DNA of 32,142 nucleotides from a virus: IMG/VR virus record IMGVR_UViG_3300034198_022894, positions 1 to 32,142 of that record; one strand, written 5' to 3'. The position numbers and the translations under genes were made by a program. The first letter of the stretch is position 1; the number at the start of each line of letters is the position of its first letter. Below the pieces are notes generated by a model that searched no databases, was not told the origin of the DNA, and worked only from the letters and a program-made list of their open reading frames with translations. Positions 1-7,512 of this stretch are shown piece by piece.

Positions 1-18
1 GGCTGGCGCCGAGGTTTC

Positions 19-88
19 TGCATTCTTCATCCTTCCTTCAGCCTTCAGGCCGCGCGGCGGCCACCATGGACGGCGGCGGCGCTGAGGG
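19..88 (+). repeat. Right arm of a 7-bp-period repeat plus CCACCATGGACGGC block
   Basis: A pyrimidine-rich stretch (19-50) built on TTCTGCATTC/TTCAGCC matches the right arm of the 7-bp-period hairpins found whole at 5744-5825 and 25316-25400. The partner arm would lie left of the window. It is followed at 61-74 by CCACCATGGACGGC, which recurs before three other virion genes. The ATG inside that block (66) opens a short reading frame, MDGGGAEG, whose TGA (90-92) overlaps the ATG (89) of the next gene. Confidence 0.7.
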
Positions 89-3022
89 ATGATTCGCTTC
101 GCGGTCGCCCTCATCCTCTTTGCGGTGCTGTCCTCGCCGACCCGGGCGCAGACCTTTATCCGCAGCCTGCCGACGTCCACCAACGTCACCTCGGCGACCA
201 AGGTGCCCGTCGACGACGCGACCTACGGCACCCGGGCAATCACGGTCAACAACCTGCTGGTCGGCGTGTCGACCAATCCCGCCGTGCTGGCCGCAATCAC
301 CAACGTCGTCACCGACGTCTCGACGACCCTGCTCGGCAACAAGCTCGACACGACCAACGGCGTGCCCGTGGTAGCCGGTGTTTCCATCGGCACCAACACC
401 CTAGCCAAGCTGGAAATCAACGGCCTGTTCCCGCTGCCGGCAAACGCCACAAACTACTGGGCGGCCGGCGATTCGTGGACCGCTGGTGAGTTCGTGACGC
501 CGCAGACGTGGACTTCTTCCGGCAGTCCCTACCTGATGTTCTCGCCGCTGCTCTACTGCAACATCCTGAGCACAAACTGGGGGCTGAACCTCACCAATCG
601 CGGCGTCAGCGGCTCGCGCATTGCCCGCACTGGCACCGCACCCAACAGCACGCTCGCGCAGCTAAATGTCATCCCGGCCAGTTGGTCGGGTCTTGTGACC
701 GTGGAACACGGCTACAACGATTCCACGTCCGAGAATTATGGCGCGACGCAGCGCACCCACACGCTATTCCGGCAAGCGGCCGATGCCGTGCTGGCGCGCT
801 TGTTCGCCGCGGATTCAGCCAATGCCCAAGGACTTCGCGCCGACGGCACCACGATTGGTGGCTGGTCGGCGAGCGGCACCGTGAGCGACGCGGGCAACGC
901 CGGCACCGCGCCGTTCCCGGTCGGTGGAGTTTCGACGAACACCGTGCAGCTTCGCACGCTCACGGGTTCGCAGACGGTATCGTTCAGCGGCACCAATGCG
1001 TTCGTCGTGTTGGAGAACTCCAGCACTGGCGGCATCGTCGAATTTCGGCAGGGCACAAACATCATTGCCCGCGCCAACCTCGGCACGCCCGGCGAGACGT
1101 ATTTCCTCCCGCAGGCGCTACTCGCGCCCAATCGCTCCGGCACGTTCACCGTCACCAATGTCAGCGGGACCAACGTGCTGATCGGCGTCGGCTCCGTGGC
1201 CGCGCCGACAGCTACCGTCAATCGTCACGTCGTTCTCTGCACGCCCGGCCGGCTGAATGGGCTGCGCTGGAATTCGGTAGCCACGTCCATCGCGGGCGCG
1301 TTCACCGTCGCGGTTCAAGACTGGCAGCCCTACAAAGTGTTCCTCGCCGATGTCGCTTCCCGCGTGGACCCGGACACGATGGTTCCTTCCGATGACTTGA
1401 ATCACCCTGACCCTCGCGGCCACATCGAAATCGCGAAGGCAATCTCCATGTCCACGCGCTCGCCGGATGATTCGCAGTTAAACGCGCCAGCGGCCCGATT
1501 CCTGCAAGGCGGCCTGCAAGTTCAGGGTGCTCAGATTTACGGCGGGCAATACAAGGGCGGTCCTTCAGTGTTCCTGTCGATGGCCGCGGACAACAAGGGA
1601 TATCTCGACTCGTTCGATTATACCACTTCTACCTACTACCCGCTGAACATCCGCGCCAGAAATGTGATCGTGCCGAACTCCGGGGTGACCGTTTCTGGAG
1701 GCTTTAGCAGCGTGTCGCAGTATCCCTCCGGAAACTTTACCTCGCTGGCCATGTCTGGCGGTGCGGGTTATCTGGATTCGATCTACTACGATGGTTTTGT
1801 TACCACGAGCTACCTCCCGCTCAACCTTCGCGCCAAATCCACGCGCATTTCCGGCGGCGGGCTAACGGTCTCAGCCGGCCCGACCGGAACTAACGATTAC
1901 CCGGCGGGTGCATTCACCCAACTCGCTGTCGCGGGTTCCGTTGGCTATCTCGACTCGCTTAATTTCACCGGCAGCTCCGCGGCAACCTTCCTTCCGCTGG
2001 AAATTCGAGCCAAGGTCACGCAATTCGGCACCGCCGGCTCTGGCGCGGTCACTATTCACAGTGGCTTCAATTCGACCAACGATTACCCGAACGACGATTT
2101 CCTCTCGCTCGGCTTCAGCGGTGGTGAGGGTTATCTGGATTCACTCACCAACCAGGCGGGCGTCTTCAGCCTGTTGCCGCTCAACCTGCGGGGCAACCGC
2201 GTGCAAATCGGCTCTGGCGGCCAAGGCGGCGGCTTGGTTGTGCAAGGCTCCTTCATTGACACCAACCAGTATCCGGCCGGTGCGTTCACCTCACTGGCCA
2301 TGTCTGGAAATGAAGCTTATCTCGATGCCAACACCAACAGCGGAACGGCCGTAATAACGGTGCCGCTCAACATCCGCTCGAAAGGCGTGATTGTCTCGCC
2401 GGGTTCGCAGGGCATGGGCCTTGCCGTTCAGGGGGCGTATTCAGCAGTCACCGATTACCCGACTAACAAGTTCCTCGCGTTCGCCATCTCCGGCGGCGAA
2501 GCCTACGTGGACGCCTATGACCGCACGGGCGGAACCAGCCTAGCGGGACTGCCGATCAATCTCCGGGGCACTCCGGTTCGCATCGACAACGCGCTGGAGT
2601 TAGGCAACACCAGCGACACCACGCTTTCGCGCCTGAGCGCGGGGCGGTTGGCCGTTGAAGGTGTGCAAGTCGCACTCGAACCCACCACGGAGACGCTCGC
2701 CTACGTGACCACGAACGTCACGATCACCGCCGGCAAGGGGCCGATGCAGCGCAGCCTCCTGACAGTCACGAACAACTTCCAGTTGCTCTGGTCGGGCCTG
2801 ACGGACAACGACGGCGGCGTGGTGCATCTGATTCCCGCGACCACCAACGTCACGGTGCTTGTCAGTTCCCCGGGCCGCGCTGCGGGCAGCTCCGCCGCGA
2901 CGGCGACCGGCTCAACCACACTCACGATCACCGGTGCCACGAACGGCTGGGCGGAACTCGCGTGGAGCGTAGTGTCAGTCGGTGGAACCAATCGCGTGTC
3001 GGTTAATCTTGGAGCCTACTGA
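89..3022 (+). CDS. Tail-fibre-like protein with SGNH/GDSL hydrolase domain and six internal repeats
   Basis: A 977-residue protein, probably a receptor-binding or tail-side protein carrying an esterase. Residues 1-20 look like a Sec signal peptide (hydrophobic VALILFAVLSS, then TRAQ), odd for a virion protein. Residues ~120-450 carry the SGNH hydrolase blocks: GDSWTAG (Ser129), GVSGSR, GYND (Asn210) and DLNH (Asp436, His439). SGNH enzymes usually deacetylate or de-esterify carbohydrates, so surface polysaccharide is a likely but inferred target. From ~475 to ~845 there are six units of about 60 residues, each with a variant of DYPxGxF, SGGxxYLDS and LPLNLRAK. The C-terminal ~100 residues resemble the beta-rich ends of phage fibres. 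The start overlaps the leader frame of the preceding repeat (ATGA). The gene opens a run of overlapping genes to 5423. Confidence 0.8.
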   Translation: MIRFAVALILFAVLSSPTRAQTFIRSLPTSTNVTSATKVPVDDATYGTRAITVNNLLVGVSTNPAVLAAITNVVTDVSTTLLGNKLDTTNGVPVVAGVSIGTNTLAKLEINGLFPLPANATNYWAAGDSWTAGEFVTPQTWTSSGSPYLMFSPLLYCNILSTNWGLNLTNRGVSGSRIARTGTAPNSTLAQLNVIPASWSGLVTVEHGYNDSTSENYGATQRTHTLFRQAADAVLARLFAADSANAQGLRADGTTIGGWSASGTVSDAGNAGTAPFPVGGVSTNTVQLRTLTGSQTVSFSGTNAFVVLENSSTGGIVEFRQGTNIIARANLGTPGETYFLPQALLAPNRSGTFTVTNVSGTNVLIGVGSVAAPTATVNRHVVLCTPGRLNGLRWNSVATSIAGAFTVAVQDWQPYKVFLADVASRVDPDTMVPSDDLNHPDPRGHIEIAKAISMSTRSPDDSQLNAPAARFLQGGLQVQGAQIYGGQYKGGPSVFLSMAADNKGYLDSFDYTTSTYYPLNIRARNVIVPNSGVTVSGGFSSVSQYPSGNFTSLAMSGGAGYLDSIYYDGFVTTSYLPLNLRAKSTRISGGGLTVSAGPTGTNDYPAGAFTQLAVAGSVGYLDSLNFTGSSAATFLPLEIRAKVTQFGTAGSGAVTIHSGFNSTNDYPNDDFLSLGFSGGEGYLDSLTNQAGVFSLLPLNLRGNRVQIGSGGQGGGLVVQGSFIDTNQYPAGAFTSLAMSGNEAYLDANTNSGTAVITVPLNIRSKGVIVSPGSQGMGLAVQGAYSAVTDYPTNKFLAFAISGGEAYVDAYDRTGGTSLAGLPINLRGTPVRIDNALELGNTSDTTLSRLSAGRLAVEGVQVALEPTTETLAYVTTNVTITAGKGPMQRSLLTVTNNFQLLWSGLTDNDGGVVHLIPATTNVTVLVSSPGRAAGSSAATATGSTTLTITGATNGWAELAWSVVSVGGTNRVSVNLGAY

Positions 3023-3023
3023 C

Positions 3024-3794
3024 ATGACCCGCATCCTCCTTTCCCTCCTGCTCGCGTGGTCCTGCTACGCGCCGACGCCGTTGTTTCTGTTGCAGAACGG
3101 GGCGACAACGGCGGCGACTGAGCCGGTCATTTCCGGTTTGGTGCTATCGCTGACCGGCGACACGCTTTCGGCTGGATCGGTGACGACTTGGACCGATGCG
3201 AGCGGCAACGGCTACGACTGCACGCAGGGCACCAGCGCATCGCGACCCACGGCCGTCGTAGGGCCCAACGGCAAGATGGTGGTCCAATTTGACGGCGTGG
3301 ATGATTTCCTGACGGGTTCCAGCATCGTGGTTGGCAATGATGATTTCACCGTGTTAGTGGTCGGCTATGCAGTCGCCGGAACCGCATCTTATGCGCGTGT
3401 GATAGCAATGGCGTCCAATGCCGACGACCGCGACTATGCGGACGCGAACGGCTTCCTTCTGGGCATAACAACGGCTCCGCTTCTGCGCGTCTATCGAAGC
3501 CTCGCTGACCGCGGCGGAGTCAGCATCACCCTGTCAGACTGGGGCGTCTGGTCCTCGGACTGGTCCGGTTCGCAAAACCTTGTGCGAATCGACAATGGGA
3601 CGGCGGGAACCGCATCGAACTCCGGCACGTTGAACGCCAACAAATACCGGCTCGGGGCTGCGTTCAACAATGGCATCCTGAGCGGAACATACCTGAACGG
3701 TTCAATCGGCGCCGTGCGCGTCTTCAACCGCCAAATCACCGACACCGAACGCGCCGACTGGGTAGCGTGGGCTCGCACGAAATACGGAATATGA
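3024..3794 (+). CDS. LamG/concanavalin A-like lectin-domain protein with signal peptide
   Basis: 256 residues. The ATG at 3024 is chosen because it lies one base after the previous stop and gives a signal-peptide-like start (MTRILLSLLLAWSCYAP). An upstream in-frame ATG at 2982 would lie inside the fibre gene. The body has features of a LamG-like jelly-roll: GLVLSLTGDTL, WTDASGNGYD, VQFDGVDDFL, and a C-terminal GSIGAVRVFNRQITDTE. Such domains bind sugars. Next to the fibre gene this suggests an accessory adhesin or fibre-tip protein, but a secreted product is possible given the leader. The stop overlaps the next start (ATGA at 3791). Confidence 0.75.
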   Translation: MTRILLSLLLAWSCYAPTPLFLLQNGATTAATEPVISGLVLSLTGDTLSAGSVTTWTDASGNGYDCTQGTSASRPTAVVGPNGKMVVQFDGVDDFLTGSSIVVGNDDFTVLVVGYAVAGTASYARVIAMASNADDRDYADANGFLLGITTAPLLRVYRSLADRGGVSITLSDWGVWSSDWSGSQNLVRIDNGTAGTASNSGTLNANKYRLGAAFNNGILSGTYLNGSIGAVRVFNRQITDTERADWVAWARTKYGI

Positions 3795-4165
3795 AACGCA
3801 TCGCCCTCATTCTGCTCCCGCTCGCGCTACTGGCCGATCCGATCAGCACCGTGGTAATCGTGCCCGCCGCGCTCCGCGACGCTGCCAACGCGCTGGCCAA
3901 GCAGGAGTTTGACCCGGTTGGCGGGGAGTTCACGTTCACCGCGGCGCTGATGACGCCACCCGCGACCAACGTGACGCACTACTGGTGCGCGACTCCGTTC
4001 ACCGCGACCAATCGCGCCAAGCTCAACGTGCTCACCAACACGCCGCCATTTGCCGGCGTGACGCTGGTGCTGGACTACCAGCTCACCAACGGCGCCGCGC
4101 CCTTCGAGTTCCTCGCCACCCAAGGCCTCGCGCCCTACGCGCCGCCAATGTTTACACAACCATGA
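3791..4165 (+). CDS. Small protein with signal-peptide-like N-terminus, unknown function
   Basis: 124 residues, starting at the ATG that overlaps the preceding TGA. The N-terminus MKRIALILLPLALLADP is signal-peptide-like. The mature part is beta-rich with ATNVTHYWCATPF and TGVTLVLDYQ-like stretches and ends in a proline-rich tail. I do not recognise a family. It belongs to the fibre cluster and is the third consecutive product with an export-type leader. Confidence 0.65.
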   Translation: MKRIALILLPLALLADPISTVVIVPAALRDAANALAKQEFDPVGGEFTFTAALMTPPATNVTHYWCATPFTATNRAKLNVLTNTPPFAGVTLVLDYQLTNGAAPFEFLATQGLAPYAPPMFTQP

Positions 4166-4166
4166 A

Positions 4167-4526
4167 ATGGCCCCCCCCAGCCAGGGCGACCTATGGAAAC
4201 GCCTGAACGCAATGGCCGACCGACTCACCCATCTGGAGCCGGTAGTAGACGCGCTGCGGGAGCAAGCCAACCGCACCGATGCGCGCTTGGATGATTTTGA
4301 GAAGGAAGCCCGGGGCCGCTGGGAGGCACACAACAACCAAATGCACAATCTGAAGACAGACATCACCGCCGAACTGCACAACCTCAAGACCGAGCAACGC
4401 GTCCACGTCGCCGTCGTGGGTCTGGTCATCGGGATTCTCAGCTTCCTCGGCATCACCATCGGCGGTTGGGTCATTAAATCTTCTCTAGATTCGGTTCGTG
4501 CTAGCATCAACACCCAACAACGATGA
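4167..4526 (+). CDS. Coiled-coil protein with C-terminal membrane anchor, XhlA-like
   Basis: 119 residues. Residues ~10-75 are a charged, heptad-like helix (LWKRLNAMADRLTHLEPVV onward). Residues ~83-105 form one hydrophobic segment (VAVVGLVIGILSFLGITIGG). This layout, a short coiled coil followed by one membrane segment, matches XhlA/haemolysin-type accessory proteins that sit beside holins. The start is awkward. An ATG at 4162 overlaps the previous stop as elsewhere in this operon, but it is out of frame. The ATG used here (4167) is followed at once by eight C residues (4171-4178). A one-base change in that run could join the coupled start to this frame. Confidence 0.6.
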   Translation: MAPPSQGDLWKRLNAMADRLTHLEPVVDALREQANRTDARLDDFEKEARGRWEAHNNQMHNLKTDITAELHNLKTEQRVHVAVVGLVIGILSFLGITIGGWVIKSSLDSVRASINTQQR

Positions 4527-4837
4527 ACGAAGAAACGCTCATTGCCGGCCTGCTCGATACCTACTCCGCCAAACACGGCTGGCTCGCCGCCGCGCTGACG
4601 TGGATCGGCACCGCCCGCGTCGGTTTCAAGCTGGTGTCGGGCAAGCTGGAGGAAGCCATCGCGGCCTTCGTGGAATTCAGCGTCTCGACCAAGGACGCCG
4701 ATGCCGTGGACCGCATCAACGTCCTGTTCGCCAGCCGCACCTATCGCCTGCTCGCCTTCCTCGCCGACTACATCGCCAGCGTGAAACTCCCGCTCCAAGC
4801 CCGCTCCGGCCAAACCGTAAACATTCCCAAGCCATGA
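4523..4837 (+). CDS. Small membrane-associated protein, lysis-region candidate
   Basis: 104 residues; ATG overlaps the previous stop (ATGA). Two mildly hydrophobic stretches (HGWLAAALTWIGTARV near 18-33 and RLLAFLADYIASVKL near 74-90) flank a charged middle. Its place between an XhlA-like protein and a lipoprotein makes a holin-like or lysis-accessory role plausible. Neither segment is a convincing transmembrane helix, so the assignment rests mostly on context. Confidence 0.55.
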   Translation: MNEETLIAGLLDTYSAKHGWLAAALTWIGTARVGFKLVSGKLEEAIAAFVEFSVSTKDADAVDRINVLFASRTYRLLAFLADYIASVKLPLQARSGQTVNIPKP

Positions 4838-5244
4838 AGACTAAACTCCGCAACTTCACCGAAGACTGGCTTTTGCCGGCCGCCCTTGTCCTCAGCCTGT
4901 GGCTTCTCGGCTGCATGGCCACCGGCTGCGCCTCCACCAAGGCCAACAGCCAGAAGACCCTCGCCGGCATCCAATACGGTGCTGACGCGGCCATGAAGCT
5001 GTGGGGCAGCTACGTGGCCAAGGAGCAGAAGCGAGCCGATGCCCTGCCCGATGGCCAGCGGGAGGCCGCCCACGCGAAGCTCCTAGAACGCCGGCTTCAA
5101 GTGGACGATGCGCGGCGGAAGTTTAGCGCCGCCTGGGCCACCGCCTTTGCCGCGGCCCGCTACGACACGCAGCAACCGGCCGCCGGCCAGGTGCTGAGCC
5201 TGCTTACCGACCTCGAAACCACCGTCAACGCCTTTACCCGATGA
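4834..5244 (+). CDS. Lipoprotein, possible spanin-like lysis protein
   Basis: 136 residues from the ATG overlapping the previous stop. The N-terminus has a transmembrane-like stretch (LLPAALVLSLWLLGCMATG) followed by GCAST, a lipobox-like site for diacylglyceryl modification and outer-membrane attachment. The remainder is alpha-helical and charged (EQKRADALPDGQREAAHAKL), ending near residue 136. A lipoprotein with a helical periplasmic region in a lysis cassette fits an o-spanin or unimolecular spanin. I see no C-terminal membrane segment, so an inner-membrane partner would have to be another gene. Confidence 0.55.
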   Translation: MKTKLRNFTEDWLLPAALVLSLWLLGCMATGCASTKANSQKTLAGIQYGADAAMKLWGSYVAKEQKRADALPDGQREAAHAKLLERRLQVDDARRKFSAAWATAFAAARYDTQQPAAGQVLSLLTDLETTVNAFTR

Positions 5245-5423
5245 TTCCCATCGCCATCCCGCTTGCCATCGAAGCCGCCAAGGCTCTCGCCCCGTTCGCC
5301 CTCGACGTGCTCCGCCTGCTGAAGCAACGCGGCGAACTCACGCCCGAACAGATCGCCGAGCTGCAAGCCCTGAACGCCAAGACCGAGGCGGATTACGTCC
5401 GCGCGGCCGGCGGCCGGGAATGA
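5241..5423 (+). CDS. Small hypothetical protein, end of lysis operon
   Basis: 60 residues; start overlaps the preceding stop (ATGA). Hydrophobic N-terminal half (IPIAIPLAIEAAKALAPFAL) and a charged helical second half (TPEQIAELQALNAKTEADY). No family recognised. Its TGA stop (5421-5423) is also the first three bases of a repeat arm, so the element either supplied or replaced the end of this gene. Confidence 0.5.
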   Translation: MIPIAIPLAIEAAKALAPFALDVLRLLKQRGELTPEQIAELQALNAKTEADYVRAAGGRE

Positions 5424-5608
5424 ATCTGGAAGGCAGGAAAGCAGGAAGATCAAACACCTTGCCCGGAGCCCGGGCAAATGAGCAGACAGGGGAACGTGCC
5501 CGGACTCTGCGCAGTCGGGTAAAAGTAAACCCCGGCCGCTACCCGTCGGCGTAACAACAGCGCGGGACATTTTTGGTTCCCTTCCTGCCTTCCTGCCTTC
5601 CAAATTGA
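5421..5608. repeat. Inverted pair of 8-bp-period (GGAAGGCA) arms around a 130-bp insert
   Basis: Left arm 5421-5448 (TGAATCTGGAAGGCAGGAAA...) and right arm about 5580-5607 (...CTGCCTTCCAAATTG) are reverse complements with a few mismatches. The 130 bp between them has no convincing gene. It holds a perfect 8-bp hairpin, TTGCCCGG-AGC-CCGGGCAA (5459-5477), without a T-run. The element fills the whole gap between the gene ending at 5423 and the start at 5616. Confidence 0.8.
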
Positions 5609-5615
5609 ATTCCCA

Positions 5616-5936
5616 ATGACGCTCCAGGCCCTCGCCGACATCGCCACCGGCCGCATTGCCGAGCCGGCCCGCCTGTCGCCGAAGGATGCCGCCACGCTCG
5701 CCTCGCTGCGCCGCATCATCGCCGAGGCCACGGGCCGGGCCCGGAAGGAAGAAGGCAGAATGAAGAATGCAGAAGGCGCCGGGCCTGCCCCGGTTTCTTC
5801 ATTCCGCATTCTGCCTTCTTCCTTCGCCCCGCCACCATGGACGGCGCCCGCGTCAGGTGACGATGATTGCCCACGCGCTCCAGCTCGCCGCCAAGCGTTA
5901 CCTCGCGGTAACGGTCGGCGGCATCGCGGCGGGTGA
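5616..5936 (+). CDS. Short hypothetical ORF whose C-terminal half is repeat DNA
   Basis: The first ~45 residues (MTLQALADIATGRIAEPARL onward, helical, alanine-rich) look like genuine coding sequence. From about 5744 the frame runs through a 7-bp-period hairpin element and into the next gene's region before stopping at 5936. The original gene probably ended near 5744, and the element removed its stop. Function unknown. Its position before the tail-terminator-like gene would suit a small head-tail connector. Confidence 0.35.
   Translation: MTLQALADIATGRIAEPARLSPKDAATLASLRRIIAEATGRARKEEGRMKNAEGAGPAPVSSFRILPSSFAPPPWTAPASGDDDCPRAPARRQALPRGNGRRHRGG
5744..5857. repeat. 7-bp-period hairpin element plus CCACCATGGACGGC block
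   Basis: Left arm 5744-5775 (GAAGGAAGAAGGCAGAATG...) and right arm 5795-5825 (...CATTCTGCCTTCTTCCTTC) are near-complementary around a 19-nt GC-rich loop. At 5832-5845 follows CCACCATGGACGGC. The ATG in it (5837) encodes MDGARVR and stops with TGA at 5858-5860, three bases before the ATG of the tail gene. Architecture matches 19-88, 25316-25429 and 26988-27168. Confidence 0.8.
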
Positions 5937-6438
5937 CGTCGCCAGCACGACGCACGGGCTACCTCAGACCGTGTCCGATGGCGGCACGGGCAACACGACC
6001 GACACCGACGGCATTCCTCTTGCCGGCGGCCGGGCGCTGTTTTTCTTGGCGGGCGAGGACAACGATCACGCCGATCTCCCCTGCATCATCTGCGCTTGCA
6101 CCGGCACGTCGCAGCCGCCGCAGGACTTCACGGGCAACCAGGTTGCCGAGCTGACGGTTACGATCCATTACCCGGCCGACGACATGGTGGATCCCGCCGA
6201 TCCCGGCGCGGGCAATCTTGGCGTTGCGGCCATCGCCGAGGCCTGCCGCCAAGCCGTGGCCGACGCCCTCTACGTCGACGACCTGCCCGGCGAATTGAAC
6301 GACGCCCGGGAAGATGCGGATGCGCTCACCGTCATCGGCGTCGTCAGCAGCTTTGCCGACCGTCGCTTCGTCACCGAACGCGGCCGGGCCGTCGAATTCA
6401 CCGTCAGCATCTTGTGCGCTGGCCTCGATCTCACCTAA
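5863..6438 (+). CDS. Putative tail terminator / tail completion protein
   Basis: 191 residues from the ATG at 5863, which has AGGTG five bases upstream. A GTG at 5857 in the same frame is an alternative. The longer open frame upstream only reads through the repeat. The mixed alpha/beta sequence shows QVAELTVTIHYPADD, then a helix AIAEACRQAVADAL, and ends in VEFTVSILCAGLDLT. This resembles small tail-terminator proteins, which cap the tube and join it to the head. The call relies mainly on length and on lying directly before the tube-like gene. Confidence 0.5.
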   Translation: MIAHALQLAAKRYLAVTVGGIAAGDVASTTHGLPQTVSDGGTGNTTDTDGIPLAGGRALFFLAGEDNDHADLPCIICACTGTSQPPQDFTGNQVAELTVTIHYPADDMVDPADPGAGNLGVAAIAEACRQAVADALYVDDLPGELNDAREDADALTVIGVVSSFADRRFVTERGRAVEFTVSILCAGLDLT

Positions 6439-6456
6439 ACCAACTCAAGGAACTTT

Positions 6457-6882
6457 ATGGCAGTAACAGTGAAAGGAATCGGCGTCGCGTGGGGCATCAC
6501 GACCTCGGGCTACGCTTACACGGGCGCCGCCACCGCGCTCAACGTCAAGTCCCAGGAGCAGAATCTCACGAAAGACGCGGAGCTGGTTGAGGTCAAGGAC
6601 GCCAACGGCGAGACCGCCGCATTGGTGTTCTTCAATCCGACCAGCGAAGTCACCCTCCGCGTTTATCCGTTCCACGCGACGACGCTCAGCGGGGCCGCCA
6701 CCGCCGCCGCCGCGCTGCCGGCCGTGGGCGACAAGTTCACGATCACCGACGCCAGCGACGCCAGCATGGCCGGCGATTACGTCGTGATGCGCGTGGGCAA
6801 GACCCGCTCGCAGGGCGCCCAGGTCGAGTTTGACCTGACCGTGAAGAAGTGGGCCACGGACCTCTCCGCCACGATCTCCTGA
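6457..6882 (+). CDS. Putative major tail tube protein
   Basis: 141 residues, preceded by AAGGAAC at a fair ribosome-binding distance. All-beta composition with a tube-like core: QNLTKDAELVEVKDANGET, SEVTLRVYPF, VGDKFTITDASDASM and a final QVEFDLTVKKW. Small siphovirus tube proteins have this size and sit between terminator and chaperone genes, as here. No unambiguous signature was seen, so the call combines sequence character and order. Confidence 0.55.
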   Translation: MAVTVKGIGVAWGITTSGYAYTGAATALNVKSQEQNLTKDAELVEVKDANGETAALVFFNPTSEVTLRVYPFHATTLSGAATAAAALPAVGDKFTITDASDASMAGDYVVMRVGKTRSQGAQVEFDLTVKKWATDLSATIS

Positions 6883-6885
6883 GCC

Positions 6886-7512
6886 ATGCCCGAAGGCCTC
6901 GCCGAACTCTACGCCCGCGCCCATGTGCCGGTCGCCTTCGAGGTGGCCGGCACGGCGCTCGGGCCGTTCACGCTCGGCCACGCCATCTCGCTCGAAGTCC
7001 TCGGCCAAGCCGATCTTGCCGACGATGACCTTGCGGGCCTCCTGCTGGCGCTCGAAGTCTGCCGTCGGCCGCCGCTGGCCTTCATCCGCAATCATTCCCG
7101 GCTGGCCTTTCGCCTTGGCATTCGCGCCCGAGCCTTCTGGATGGGCCTGCGCTACGGTCCGCTCCGCCTGCTCCGCGAGATCCCCAAGTTCCGCGCCTAC
7201 TGCCGGCACTGGGGCCAGATGCCCAGCTTCCGCCACGATCCCGCCCAGGGCGAGAGCACGGCCGGCGCGCCCTTCCTGGAGCACCTGCTCGTGTGCCTGA
7301 TGGCCCGCCTCGGCTATTCCGAGGCCGCCGCGCTCGCCTTGCCGCTCGGCACGGCGCTGCTCCGCTACACGATCCACTGGGAAACCGAAGGCCGCCTCGA
7401 ACTGGCGACCGATGCCCAGGACGAACTCGCCGCCGCCCTCACCGCCGACGCGGCCCAGCGCCACGCCGAAATCCTCGCCGCCGCCAACGCCCGCCTGGCG
7501 GCCTCTGCCTGA
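6886..7512 (+). CDS. Putative tail assembly (chaperone-position) protein
   Basis: 208 residues, three bases after the tube-like gene. It begins with a small beta part (VPVAFEVAGTALGPFTLGHA) and then is helical (DDDLAGLLLALEVCRRPPLA, ARLGYSEAAALALPLGTALL). Its position between tube and tape measure is where gpG/GT-type tail chaperones are encoded. No slippery frameshift site was evident at its end; instead its stop overlaps the tape-measure start (TGATG). Family not recognised. Confidence 0.45.
   Translation: MPEGLAELYARAHVPVAFEVAGTALGPFTLGHAISLEVLGQADLADDDLAGLLLALEVCRRPPLAFIRNHSRLAFRLGIRARAFWMGLRYGPLRLLREIPKFRAYCRHWGQMPSFRHDPAQGESTAGAPFLEHLLVCLMARLGYSEAAALALPLGTALLRYTIHWETEGRLELATDAQDELAAALTADAAQRHAEILAAANARLAASA

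Noticed and set aside
61-74. Kozak-like GCCACCATGG, suggesting eukaryotic DNA
   Set aside because: It recurs as a fixed repeat before phage genes in a plainly phage context, and nothing else is eukaryotic.
508-1395. 295-codon alternative frame inside the fibre gene
   Set aside because: The other frame has the complete SGNH motif set; this one is basic low-complexity sequence.
5459-5477. Perfect TTGCCCGG/CCGGGCAA hairpin as a terminator
   Set aside because: No T-run follows, and it lies inside a repeat element, so it is noted there only.
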